NCBI GenBank assembly: GCA_913060695.1 | Contig: CAJXUA010000026.1 | Span: forward strand, 1 to 45,799 | Length of the DNA stretch: 45,799 nucleotides | Origin: an uncultured Gammaproteobacteria bacterium | Lineage (GTDB): Bacteria; Pseudomonadota; Gammaproteobacteria; Pseudomonadales; Pseudohongiellaceae | Direction: 5' to 3' | Shown here: piece after piece, positions 20,305-28,934 of the stretch | Layout: the number at the start of each line of letters is the position of its first letter | Position numbering within the stretch: the stretch's first letter is position 1 | Translations under genes and position numbers: made by a program | Notes under the pieces: model-generated | Databases searched by the model: none | The model's input: the letters and a program-made list of their open reading frames with translations, nothing else | Told to the model about the DNA's origin: nothing

Positions 20305-21543
20305 ATGAATCCAATCTTTAAACCTTTGGCAGCTTTTCTAGTTGCTTTGCTATGCGTTGCTTGCAGTGACAGCGAGCCGATGGAAGCTATCGCTCCGGTT
20401 GCTGATAACTTGCCACCAGAGGAGCGCGGTCCGAACAACGGGTTCATGCTTCGAGACGGTGACTTCTCTGTTGAGCTAGCCATTTTTGAAACGGGTGTGC
20501 CACCAGAGTATCGAGCGTGGGGACGTGTAAGCGATGAGCTGCTACCCCCGAATGCTTTGACCCTTAATGTTGAATTGACCCGCCTAGGGGGCATTGTCGA
20601 TTCGATTGGCTTCTCCCCTCAAGGTGATGCTCTACGTGGTGACATGACGATCTACGAACCGCATTCCTTTAGCGTCAGCGTCAACGCTGCTCACAACGGT
20701 CGTTCTTACCATTGGGAGTATGACAGCTTCGAAGGCAGAACCATGATTGAGCCTGCGGTGCGAGAGGCGCTAGGTATCACTACGGAAGTCGCTGGTCCTG
20801 CAGTCATAGAAGAGTCTGTGCCCGCATTCGGAAAAATAGTGAGCAATACAGAGAACGAGGTGCAGGTGAGGGCGCGATTCGAAGGCCAAATCAGCAATGT
20901 TTACCGCTCGTTGGGCGATAAGGTCAATGCGGGTGACCGTTTGGCGGTAGTGGACAGTAATCAAAGCCTAACTCCTTACACCATCACTGCGCCTTCGAGC
21001 GGAACGATAATTGAGAGACAGGCAAAGGCGGGCGAACAAACTGCAGGCAGGGAGCTATTCACCATCTTGGATACAAGCTCTGTTTGGGTAGATCTTGCCA
21101 TCTTTCCCGGTGACTTAGCCCGCGTTGCGGTTGGTGCTCCGGTGCGTATCTATGTACCCACGAGTGAAGAGCCAATCGATGGCAGTGTGGCAATGTTCTT
21201 GCCAACGGCGACAGTGAATCAGTCCGTAACGGCAAGAGTGGTTTTGAACAATCCGGACGGCCTTCTAATACCCGGTATGTGGGCTAATGCACAAATCCAT
21301 GTAGATGAGTACGAAGTCCCACTCGCAGTGAAACGCATTGGGCTGCAATCGTTCCGAGATTTCACCGTCGTATACGCACAGGTGGGCGATGAATACGAAG
21401 TAAGGATGCTAGAACTTGGGCGTCAAGATGATACGTGGATTGAAGTGCTTGGCGGCCTGCCAGCAAACACCACCTATGTGACGGAAAACAGCTACATTCT
21501 AAAAGCCGACGTCGAAAAATCTGGCGCAAGCCACGATCATTAA
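20305..21543 (+). CDS. czcB: CzcB-type periplasmic adaptor (second pump), probable lipoprotein
   Basis: Two starts are possible. The ATG at 20293 overlaps the czcC stop; the ATG at 20305 has GAGG 5 nt upstream and gives a clean lipoprotein-like signal (FLVALLCVACSDSEP). The family core follows: an N-terminal strand domain, lipoyl halves (VYRSLGDKVNAGDRLAVVDS and YTITAPSSGTIIERQAKAGE) and the C-terminal barrel domain. It is longer than the first CzcB (412 versus 337 aa) and lacks its His/Glu-rich linker, so metal capture in this operon may rely on the separate His-rich protein. It precedes czcA by 9 nt. Confidence 0.88.
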   Translation: MNPIFKPLAAFLVALLCVACSDSEPMEAIAPVADNLPPEERGPNNGFMLRDGDFSVELAIFETGVPPEYRAWGRVSDELLPPNALTLNVELTRLGGIVDSIGFSPQGDALRGDMTIYEPHSFSVSVNAAHNGRSYHWEYDSFEGRTMIEPAVREALGITTEVAGPAVIEESVPAFGKIVSNTENEVQVRARFEGQISNVYRSLGDKVNAGDRLAVVDSNQSLTPYTITAPSSGTIIERQAKAGEQTAGRELFTILDTSSVWVDLAIFPGDLARVAVGAPVRIYVPTSEEPIDGSVAMFLPTATVNQSVTARVVLNNPDGLLIPGMWANAQIHVDEYEVPLAVKRIGLQSFRDFTVVYAQVGDEYEVRMLELGRQDDTWIEVLGGLPANTTYVTENSYILKADVEKSGASHDH

Positions 21544-21552
21544 GGAATTACT

Positions 21553-24500
21553 ATGCTGGAATATATTATCAATACAGCGCTGGCTCGACGTGGCTTAGTC
21601 TTAGTGCTCGTTGCTCTACTGATGGGTTTAGGGATATGGAATTTCAATCGCTTACCTATAGATGCAGTGCCCGACATTACCAATGTGCAAGTAGTGGTAA
21701 ACACTCCTGCGCCGGGGTACACCCCGTTGGAGGCTGAGCAGCGCATTACCTTCACAATTGAGACTGCTTTAAGTGGCATGCCTAGCTTGTCCTATACGCG
21801 TTCCGTTTCCCGCTATGGGCTATCACAGGTTACCGCTGTTTTCGAAGAGGGCACTGACATTTACTTTGCTCGCCAACAAGTCAGCGAGCGAATCACAACG
21901 GTCCGTGGCATGTTGCCAGAAGGTTTAGAGCCGAGCTTGGGGCCAATAGCGACCGGGTTAGGTGAAATCTTCATGTTTACCGTCGACGCTGAACCGGGTG
22001 CGACTAATCCGGATGGTTCGTTGATCACACCCACTGATCTACGGTCGGTGCATGATTGGATCATACGCCCGCAACTTCTTCAGGTTCCTGGAGTGGTGGA
22101 GGTGAATCCTATAGGGGGTTTCAAGAAAGAAATTCTTGTGGCGCCAGAGCCAGAGAAAATGCTCGCTTTCGGTGTAGATTATGCGGACATATTCTCAGCA
22201 CTTGAGCAAGGTAATGGCAATCGAGGAACGGGGTTTATTGAAAACAACGGCTCTCAATTACTGATGCGCATGTCGGGGCAAGCGCTCACCTTAGAGGATC
22301 TGCGCAACATTCAAATTGCTCAGCATGAAAGCGTGCCAGTGTTAGTGCGTGATGTTGCACGTGTGGATGTTGGACAAGAGCTACGCTCAGGCGCTGCGAC
22401 ACAGAATGGCCGTGAAGTGGTTATGAGCACCGTGTTCATGTTGATTGGCGCAAATAGTCGTGAGGTTGCTAACGACACAGCGGTGGAACTTGAGAATATC
22501 AAGGCCAGCTTACCTGAGGGGATCACCGTAACGGCTGTTTACAATCGTTCGACATTGGTCGACAAGACACTCAGAACAGTCGAGAAGAATCTAATCGAAG
22601 GTGCGCTCTTAGTTGTAGTGATCTTGTTCCTATTGCTTGGCAATATTCGCGCCGCGATTCTAACTGCTGCCGTCATACCGATTGCGATGCTCATGACGAT
22701 TACCGGCATGGTGCAAACTCGTACGAGTGCGAACTTAATGAGTCTAGGGGCGCTGGATTTCGGGTTGATCATAGATGGCAGCGTAATTATTGTAGAGAAC
22801 TGCTTGCGTAGATTAAGTGAGGCAAGTTCGAGCGGTAGGTTGGAACTACAACGGCGTTTAGAAGTAGTTTCGTCTGCAACACGTGAGGTGATGAAGCCTG
22901 CACTATTCGGCGTGTTCATAATCACAGCTGTTTACATTCCCGTTTTCGCTCTGGAAGGCATAGAGGGCAAGATGTTCCATCCGATGGCAATCACCGTTGT
23001 CATCGCATTGCTCAGCGGTATGTTGCTTTCGATTACGTTTATTCCTGCCTGTATCGCTCTACTCTTCAAGGAACCTGTCATTGAGCGTAGAAACATTATC
23101 GTTGGCGCAGCCAAGAGTCTTTACAAGCCGCTACTCACTTTGGCACTTCGGTTCCGCTGGCTAGTAGTGTTGCTTGCAGTTGTTTTCGTAGGCGTGTGCG
23201 CAAGTTTAGTTAGCCGTATGGGGAGTGAGTTTATCCCCAATCTCGATGAAGGCGATATTGCGATGCACGCTCTTCGCATTCCGGGAACCTCGCTCGGACA
23301 GGCAATTGGCTTGCAGTTTCAGCTTGAGAAAGAGATAACGAAAATGCCCGAAGTGGAGAGGATATTCTCCAAGATCGGCAGCGCAGAGGTGGCGACCGAT
23401 CCTATGCCACCAAGTGTGGCCGACACTTTCATTATCATGAAGGAACGTGAACTTTGGCCAGACCCACTAAAGCCAAAGACGCAGATTGTTGAGGAACTCG
23501 AAGCGATCGTGACTCCGGTGCCGGGAAACCGCTATGAGTTTCTGCAACCCATTCAGATGCGTTTCAACGAACTGATTGCGGGAGTGCGTAGCGAGCTAGC
23601 AATTCAAGTTTTCGGCGATGATTTCGATCAGCTGATCGCGCTAGGTGGCCAGATTGAAGAGGTAGTGAACGGTATTCCGGGAGCTGCTGATGTTGCAGTG
23701 GAGCAAGCCACCGGGCTGCCAGTTCTGACTATGGAGCCTCGCCGCGAAGTTCTGTCGCGGGTTGGGATAAGCATTGGTCAGCTACAGGACACTGTCTCAA
23801 TGGCACTGGGTGGGCGAGTTGCGGGCCAGTTCTTCGAGGGTGACCAGCGCTCGGATATTGTGGTGCGTCTCCCAGAGCGACTGAGAAGCGATCCAGATGG
23901 CTATTATTACTTACCCATCATCACCCCTGATGGTAATTACATGCCACTAGGCGAGCTTGCCGATATTAGTGTCAGTAATGGCTACAATCAAATCTACCGC
24001 GAAAATGGCAAACGACGTGTAGTTGTCACTGGCAATGTACGTGGTCGAGATTTGGGATCGTTCGTTAGCGAGATTCAACAAGCAGTGGCGCGTGATGTAG
24101 AGATACCAGCGGGTTATTGGATTGAGTACGGTGGTACTTTCGAGCAGCTCGAATCTGCGACAGCACGATTGTTAATAGTGGTTCCAGTGACGTTGATCCT
24201 CATTGGCGTTCTCTTGATGATGGCGCTTAGCTCATTCAGGGATGCGGCGATAATTTTCACTGGGGTTCCGTTAGCCCTTACTGGCGGGGTGCTTGCTTTG
24301 GTCGCACGAGATATACCTTTATCCATTTCGGCAGGTGTCGGCTTCATCGCCCTTTCTGGTGTAGCGGTGCTCAATGGCCTTGTCATGCTCTCATTCATTC
24401 GGGATTTGCGTGATCAAGGTAGACCGCTTAATGACGCCGTTATGGAGGGGGCACTGGGGAGATTGCGTCCCGTGTTGATGACAGCGCTAGTGGCATCGCT

Positions 24501-24678
24501 CGGCTTCGTCCCAATGGCACTGAATACTGGCATTGGTTCCGAGGTGCAACGACCGCTAGCAACAGTTGTGATAGGGGGCATCATTTCCTCCACGTTATTA
24601 ACGCTCATCGTGCTACCAGCCCTTTATCGACTTGTACATGGCATGAGTACATCAAAGCAAATTAAAGTGGATGCTTAA
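21553..24678 (+). CDS. czcA: CzcA-type heavy-metal RND efflux pump (second pump), 1041 aa
   Basis: Proton-driven pump paralogous to that at 5914-9036, collinear along its length. Helix 4 has DFGLIIDGSVIIVEN with D402, D408 and E415 at canonical positions. Other marks are [43 protein letters not shown] and [15 protein letters not shown]. Full length. It is the last gene of the operon and a stem-loop follows 6 nt after its stop. The operon's HupE gene makes Ni or Co a plausible substrate, but the pump sequence alone does not decide this. Confidence 0.93.
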   Translation: MLEYIINTALARRGLVLVLVALLMGLGIWNFNRLPIDAVPDITNVQVVVNTPAPGYTPLEAEQRITFTIETALSGMPSLSYTRSVSRYGLSQVTAVFEEGTDIYFARQQVSERITTVRGMLPEGLEPSLGPIATGLGEIFMFTVDAEPGATNPDGSLITPTDLRSVHDWIIRPQLLQVPGVVEVNPIGGFKKEILVAPEPEKMLAFGVDYADIFSALEQGNGNRGTGFIENNGSQLLMRMSGQALTLEDLRNIQIAQHESVPVLVRDVARVDVGQELRSGAATQNGREVVMSTVFMLIGANSREVANDTAVELENIKASLPEGITVTAVYNRSTLVDKTLRTVEKNLIEGALLVVVILFLLLGNIRAAILTAAVIPIAMLMTITGMVQTRTSANLMSLGALDFGLIIDGSVIIVENCLRRLSEASSSGRLELQRRLEVVSSATREVMKPALFGVFIITAVYIPVFALEGIEGKMFHPMAITVVIALLSGMLLSITFIPACIALLFKEPVIERRNIIVGAAKSLYKPLLTLALRFRWLVVLLAVVFVGVCASLVSRMGSEFIPNLDEGDIAMHALRIPGTSLGQAIGLQFQLEKEITKMPEVERIFSKIGSAEVATDPMPPSVADTFIIMKERELWPDPLKPKTQIVEELEAIVTPVPGNRYEFLQPIQMRFNELIAGVRSELAIQVFGDDFDQLIALGGQIEEVVNGIPGAADVAVEQATGLPVLTMEPRREVLSRVGISIGQLQDTVSMALGGRVAGQFFEGDQRSDIVVRLPERLRSDPDGYYYLPIITPDGNYMPLGELADISVSNGYNQIYRENGKRRVVVTGNVRGRDLGSFVSEIQQAVARDVEIPAGYWIEYGGTFEQLESATARLLIVVPVTLILIGVLLMMALSSFRDAAIIFTGVPLALTGGVLALVARDIPLSISAGVGFIALSGVAVLNGLVMLSFIRDLRDQGRPLNDAVMEGALGRLRPVLMTALVASLGFVPMALNTGIGSEVQRPLATVVIGGIISSTLLTLIVLPALYRLVHGMSTSKQIKVDA

Positions 24679-24684
24679 GGTGTT

Positions 24685-24720
24685 ATGCTCCCTACCAGAG
24701 GATCGGAGGGAGCATTTCCA
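24685..24720 (+). terminator. Stem-loop after the second czc operon
   Basis: ATGCTCCCT (24685-24693) pairs perfectly with AGGGAGCAT (24707-24715) around a 13-nt loop, starting 6 nt after the czcA stop. Only a short T-run (TTT) follows, so it is a modest intrinsic terminator. Confidence 0.7.
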
Positions 24721-24909
24721 TTAAAAGTCTTTGATTGTCATTCCGGTTTTTGCAGGATGTTGAGGTGTGCCGCTAGCAGACTGCTATGCCAACGGTATTT
24801 GAACTGCAGACGAACTAGTGACAGATCCAAGTGCTCTTTTGAACAAAGTCTTTGAACGATGCAGCTCGATATAAAAGAGTTGAGTTCTTGTAAAAAGATC
24901 ACCGATTAA

Positions 24910-25569
24910 TTACAAGGGCAAATACGCCCAAAGCGAAACCCTCAATCGGCTACCAAGCGCGTTGTCTAAACAGAACCCCGCGCAGCAGTTTTCTCTACTA
25001 TCCAAGGTTGGTTGGTCAGCAACTATAGAGACGGTATTGGACACGAACTCCTTAACCGTAGGCACGCAATGTAATATTTCGTTAGTTTCTGTGACTAGGC
25101 TTATTAGATAGCGTTTTTCTCCAGTTGAGCAAATGACAAACAGCGAGTCCGCGCCATTCAGATCACAGCCAAGTGCTCTGGCATAGGGTTCGATAGTTTT
25201 CTCCCAAAAATCTCCAAAACTTTCATCAGGCTCGCTTACTAAAGATAAGTAAGCTAGCTCAAATGGTTGGCATGGTATTGCGTCGTATAGAAAGCAGATA
25301 TTCGAGTTGAGGAGTGTGGTACCAAGGGGTTCTGGTTCGTAGTTCATCCGGATGACATCTAGTAGAACTTGAAGGAATTGGTGGGGTCTTTCAATGTTAC
25401 GAGATGAGATATCGAAAGCGACTAAGTCTTCTTTAGGTGGTTCTTCGAGCGTCTCTTTACTATGGATTTGTTCTTTCTGAGCAATGGCAAAGTAGAGGGT
25501 ATTAATTGCAAAAAACATAGCATCTATAGGGTATCTGAAGTGTGCTGGACTGTTGATTAAGTGTCTCAT
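24910..25569 (-). CDS. Hypothetical protein, 219 aa
   Basis: I do not recognise this protein. The frame is clean and long, starts with ATG (MRHLINSPAHF) after a possible GGAG-type site (TTGAGAACTA lacks a strong match), and ends with TAA at 24910. It has no signal peptide or membrane helix. It includes a central acidic, Phe-rich stretch (EPDESFGDFWEKTIEPYARALG) and two adjacent cysteines (RENCCAGFC). It points away from the peptidase/RadC genes across a 400-bp region with phased A-tracts. It may belong to the integrative element to its right; that is only a positional guess. Confidence 0.5.
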   Translation of the reverse strand: MRHLINSPAHFRYPIDAMFFAINTLYFAIAQKEQIHSKETLEEPPKEDLVAFDISSRNIERPHQFLQVLLDVIRMNYEPEPLGTTLLNSNICFLYDAIPCQPFELAYLSLVSEPDESFGDFWEKTIEPYARALGCDLNGADSLFVICSTGEKRYLISLVTETNEILHCVPTVKEFVSNTVSIVADQPTLDSRENCCAGFCLDNALGSRLRVSLWAYLPL

Positions 25570-25652
25570 TTAGTTCTCCATTGAGAATTGATTGATCTTG
25601 GTAAATAGTGCTCTAAGACCAAAAATAGCGTGCCCAATTCGATATTTCACTT

Positions 25653-25738
25653 AAAATCCTCTAAAAAGCTTAAAAATGGCATCAAAATACGTTAAAAACC
25701 GCTAAAAGCGCGCAAAATGGTAGATATTTCCATAAAAA
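25653..25738. promoter_or_regulatory. Phased A-tracts (predicted intrinsically curved DNA)
   Basis: Runs of 4-5 A start at 25653, 25663, 25672, 25684, 25694, 25704 and 25714, then 25734. Spacings are 10, 9, 12, 10, 10, 10 and 20 bp, i.e. one or two helical turns. Such phasing gives strong DNA bending. The tract lies in a 404-bp non-coding gap (25570-25973) between divergent genes. It may be a promoter upstream element, a nucleoid-protein site (H-NS, IHF) or an element boundary. I see nothing else of note in the gap. Confidence 0.6.
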
Positions 25739-25973
25739 GTGGTATTATTTGATCATGGCGCAGTTTTGGCCATAATTTGGCTCTTGGCGTAATCTCGTGA
25801 GCCAGCGAACTCTAAGCGTGTATCCACGCAAAACACCCTCTAGAACTTCCTAACTCAGCACTTCTGAGCTCGATCTCATTTCAGTTCGAACTCAGTTCAA
25901 CTTGCTGTGGGTTTTCGCATGTCTGGAATAAAGGGAGGGGGGCTTAAAACAACTAAAATGGAGTATTTCCAAT

Positions 25974-26534
25974 ATGAACGAGAGCTCAATAAAACCCTCC
26001 CAGCAGGGGCAGCTAGACAGTCTTTGTGGGGTTTACAGCGTCGTGAACGTTGTGGCGTTTCTCTATAAAGATAGGCCTCACTTCAAACGACGAGCGCTGA
26101 TGAACGCGTTACTAAAGGCATATGCGGATTGGGGGCCACTAGAAGACATGGTCACTGGAGGCCTGGATACGTGGGAGATGGATATGCTGCTCAACTTAGT
26201 TATGGAGCGAGGGTATTTCCATCAAAAGTATCCAATAACGATTAGTAAGCCATTCCTAAAAGACCGCAATCTCAATGTCCAAGAAGTGCTTATCAGGATT
26301 CGTCGCTATATAGGACGAAACAGCTCTAAAACTGTCCGTGTAGTGCTAATAGGTACAACCATTCATTGGTCTGTAATTCATGCTGTCGATGCTCAGTTTG
26401 TGTACTTCTTCGATAGTACAGGTGATCAACAGGCTCGGCTGAGCTCATTCACGCTTAAACACACCAATGGCAAGCGGGTGCTCCACAAGGAGTCGATCTA
26501 TTACATTCAGCGGGCTAAGGAGAGTGAGCTATGA
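25974..26534 (+). CDS. Putative papain-like cysteine peptidase, 186 aa
   Basis: The N-terminus reads QGQLDSLCGVYSVVN, a Cys18-Gly active-site motif preceded by a Gln that could form the oxyanion hole. Further on come IHWSVIHAV (His131) and YFFDSTG (Asp147), in the order and spacing of a papain-fold Cys-His-Asp triad. No signal peptide or membrane helix is visible, so it would act in the cytoplasm. Its stop overlaps the start of the RadC/JAB gene (ATGA), so the two are translationally coupled. I do not know a named family for it. Protease or deconjugase activity is inferred from the motifs. Confidence 0.55.
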   Translation: MNESSIKPSQQGQLDSLCGVYSVVNVVAFLYKDRPHFKRRALMNALLKAYADWGPLEDMVTGGLDTWEMDMLLNLVMERGYFHQKYPITISKPFLKDRNLNVQEVLIRIRRYIGRNSSKTVRVVLIGTTIHWSVIHAVDAQFVYFFDSTGDQQARLSSFTLKHTNGKRVLHKESIYYIQRAKESEL

Positions 26535-27022
26535 GGGGGTTTAAGAGTATTAAAGGAGGGCGTGCTTATCTGATTGATGGTGAAGTTACGGCTAGTGAGC
26601 TCATTAGCTTCGCTCAAGTTCTAATTGGCAGACGCTTCAGACGGGGGACTGTACTCACGTCTAGCCAGCTTACTAAGGAGTACCTTTCGCTTAAGATCTC
26701 GCAGTATCACTTCGAGGTGTTTTGCGCTGTGTATTTGGACAACCAACATCGGGTTATCTGTTTTGAGCAGCTGTTTCAGGGCACGATCGATGGTTGTGCA
26801 GTTTACCCTCGAGAAGTCTTGAAAAGGGCATTAGAGCTGAACTCAGCCGCAGTAATCTTTGCGCATAATCACCCTAGTGGCATCGCAGAACCAAGTAATG
26901 CAGATATCAACATTACCAAACGGCTAAAAGCTGCACTGGATACCGTGGATATTCGGGTGCTTGACCACTTGGTGGTGGGTGGTGATGAAGTTATATCGTT
27001 TGCTGAAAGGGGGCTGTTATGA
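26531..27022 (+). CDS. RadC-like JAB/MPN+ domain protein, 163 aa
   Basis: The C-terminal two-thirds is a RadC/DUF2466 JAB domain: EVFCAVYLDNQHRVI, FQGTIDGCAVYPREVLKRAL, then the JAMM zinc motif HNHPSG (His112, His114) with SNAD about 10 residues later, ending DHLVVGGDEVISFAERG. RadC-like proteins are common on mobile elements; their molecular role (metallopeptidase or DNA-linked) remains unclear. It overlaps the peptidase-like gene upstream and a 25-codon ORF downstream, both by ATGA. Pairing of a cysteine-peptidase-like and a JAMM protein is unusual. Confidence 0.85.
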   Translation: MRGFKSIKGGRAYLIDGEVTASELISFAQVLIGRRFRRGTVLTSSQLTKEYLSLKISQYHFEVFCAVYLDNQHRVICFEQLFQGTIDGCAVYPREVLKRALELNSAAVIFAHNHPSGIAEPSNADINITKRLKAALDTVDIRVLDHLVVGGDEVISFAERGLL

Positions 27023-27096
27023 GCACTTTTAGGGGCCAAATGTTACTTGGTTTAATATGCATTATGTTCGTTATGTTGGAGAGCAGCGATGGCTAG
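27019..27096 (+). CDS. 25-aa hydrophobic peptide ORF between radC-like and integrase genes
   Basis: An ATG at 27019 overlaps the RadC-like stop (ATGA). The ORF encodes MSTFRGQMLLGLICIMFVML plus ESSDG and ends at 27096, overlapping the integrase start (27089) by 8 nt. The overlaps at both ends make translation plausible, either as a membrane micropeptide or simply as a coupling device that carries ribosomes to the integrase start. No homologue is known to me. Confidence 0.4.
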   Translation: MSTFRGQMLLGLICIMFVMLESSDG

Positions 27097-28078
27097 ATCT
27101 AGAGCTACAAATCTCCCCAAGCTCTCTCAAATCAGCAAACCTCCGCTAAAACTAGTAAAGAAACACACCCCACATGCAATCTACGAAATCTATCTCAACA
27201 GCCTGGCCCCCTCTGGCCGCTCAGGTATAAAGAGTCTGCTCAACACCTGCGCCAGGCTCCTAGACCCGAAGCTCGATAGCGCTACCTATCCTTGGCAAAC
27301 ACTCAACTTTGCGGATGCATCTAAAGTACGTGCGGAGCTGCTTTCGCGAGGATATGCAGTGGCGACGGTTAATTTGGCACTTTCAGCGATTAAGGGGCTG
27401 GTTAAAGTCGCGTTCAATCTCGGAATCTATAGCGCTGATGAGATGGCTAGGGTCTATGCGGTTAAGCGGGTTCGAGGGCAGGTTCTACGTAAAGGACGTT
27501 CTTTGACAGTTGCTGAGGTTAGGAAGCTTTTAAGAGCTGCTAAGGGGCATTGTTGTGAGAATCGCGGGTGCAGGGATGCTGCGCTCGTGCTACTGGCTTG
27601 CGGGAGCGGACTTAGAGTAGCGGAGCTGGTATCTCTTGAAGTACGGGATTTCGACGTAGAGAGCGGGTCTATTCACATCAAGCGAGGGAAGGGGCGTAAA
27701 GAGCGGAAGCTATACCTATCGAAGCGTGTCGTTAAGGCGCTCAAACCATGGCTAGAAACGCGGCACCGAATCGAGACACGACACCAGCTAGAGAGACCCT
27801 TATTCTGCAGAGTCACCAAGGCAGGGGTGGTTGTGCCATCTGCACTGAGCAAGGCTGGGGTTGCTGACATTCTGACTAATTTATCTAATAGAAGTGGAGT
27901 TGCCAGATTCACTCCTCATGATCTAAGGCGCACCTTCATCACTCAACTCCTAGATCGAGGGGTTGATATCAACACCGTTAGACAGTTAGCTGGTCATGCC
28001 AATATAGCCACCACAGCAAGCTATGACTTTAGGGGCGAAAAGGCGCTAATTAGAGCTACTCAAGGACTTACTTGGTAG
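27089..28078 (+). CDS. Tyrosine recombinase (integrase), 329 aa
   Basis: Site-specific recombinase, probably responsible for integration and excision of the element at about 24.9-39.3 kb. The N-terminal SAM-like core-binding domain (~25-125) is followed by the catalytic domain. Visible residues are Arg176 (SGLRVAEL), a Lys in GKGRKERK, His277 and Arg280 (HDLRRTF), His303 (GHANI) and Tyr312 (SYDFRG). It lacks the inserted segment typical of integron integrases, so it is unlikely to serve the attC sites further right. It is coupled to upstream genes by overlap and converges on the next gene with a 4-nt gap. No flanking att repeat was identified. Confidence 0.9.
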   Translation: MARSRATNLPKLSQISKPPLKLVKKHTPHAIYEIYLNSLAPSGRSGIKSLLNTCARLLDPKLDSATYPWQTLNFADASKVRAELLSRGYAVATVNLALSAIKGLVKVAFNLGIYSADEMARVYAVKRVRGQVLRKGRSLTVAEVRKLLRAAKGHCCENRGCRDAALVLLACGSGLRVAELVSLEVRDFDVESGSIHIKRGKGRKERKLYLSKRVVKALKPWLETRHRIETRHQLERPLFCRVTKAGVVVPSALSKAGVADILTNLSNRSGVARFTPHDLRRTFITQLLDRGVDINTVRQLAGHANIATTASYDFRGEKALIRATQGLTW

Positions 28079-28082
28079 TCGT

Positions 28083-28604
28083 CTACTTAGGGTTTAGTAT
28101 TTTACGGTAATTCTTTGGCTCAAGAGCGAATTCCACATCTTTGCTATTCCACTTAGTGACAACCCGTTTAGAACTCTCCTTAATAGTTAAAGTGTCTAGT
28201 GTCGGGTAATTGAATTCAGTCATAAACCGGGCAATGCGATGATTAGAGTGGCCTTTCTCAATTCTCCGGTGTTTCAGAATCTGAATGACTCTGAAAATTG
28301 ATTGAGCTTTGTAAGGAACTAGGGTGGATTCGGGTAACTTACCTTTAGTACATCCAGCAGTCTTGCGTATGCAATACCCGACTACATTAGCTAGTACCTC
28401 CCCTCTAGTTACGCTTTCTCCTTCACTAGAGCTCGTATAACCCATATCTTTGCAAAGCCCATCTAAGGCTTTAACGGTTTCTGCGTCTATATAGACCTTA
28501 AGCTCGCGTAATCCAGACTCGCTTCTTTTCTTAACAAACCTTTCCCTTCTTTCTCTAGCGTTCTCTCGTAGTTCTTCAGGGGTCTTAGATTTGGGTCTGG
28601 CCAT
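28083..28604 (-). CDS. Small basic protein, possible ribbon-helix-helix DNA-binding regulator
   Basis: I start it at ATG 28604 (MARPKSKTPEE) because AGGAGC lies 8 nt upstream; the longer frame from 28670 has no such site. The N-terminus is strongly basic (RENARERRERFVKKR), then LRELKVYIDAETVKALDGLCKDMGY, which looks like a ribbon-helix-helix strand and first helix, followed by a segment that could be the second (RGEVLANVVGYCI). The rest is unrecognised. Plausible roles are control of the divergent AlpA/replication side or of copy number. It is transcribed toward the integrase. Confidence 0.5.
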   Translation of the reverse strand: MARPKSKTPEELRENARERRERFVKKRSESGLRELKVYIDAETVKALDGLCKDMGYTSSSEGESVTRGEVLANVVGYCIRKTAGCTKGKLPESTLVPYKAQSIFRVIQILKHRRIEKGHSNHRIARFMTEFNYPTLDTLTIKESSKRVVTKWNSKDVEFALEPKNYRKILNPK

Positions 28605-28732
28605 TTGTAACGCTCCTATTATTACTACCTTTGTATAAGTGAATAAGCTTGGTTCGCAAGTTAAGTGCAAATTCCCTCTTTGGCAATAGATATATAGAAA
28701 CTATTAGAAGAGGTGTAAATATTCTTTAAGCC

Positions 28733-28795
28733 GTGAGGTTCACGCTTTAAAAATAGTAAATTAGTTATCTAATAGTAAGTGTGATACTCACGCTT
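28733..28795. promoter_or_regulatory. Paired GTGA-N3-TCAC dyads upstream of the AlpA gene
   Basis: GTGAGGTTCACGCTT (28733-28747) and GTGATACTCACGCTT (28781-28795) differ at three positions. Each contains a perfect GTGA-N3-TCAC dyad, 48 bp apart. They lie in the 330-bp divergent gap between the ribbon-helix-helix-like and AlpA genes and look like operators for a dimeric regulator of the element. Confidence 0.5.
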
Positions 28796-28934
28796 ATTAA
28801 AGTAATGACAAATCCTTTAGCCTGGCAAGCATTTCGAGAGTTCTACGGTTCGCAATTTTGTAAATTCCGAAGTTGTAAAGTGCTTCGCATGCAATGTGTG
28901 TATGCATAACTGCAACAATTAAGAGGAAATTACT

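Noticed and set aside
27089-28078. Integron integrase (IntI) for the cassette array
   Set aside because: No IntI-specific insertion before the HxxR box and the gene is 12 kb away with RadC/AlpA neighbours, fitting a mobile-element integrase.
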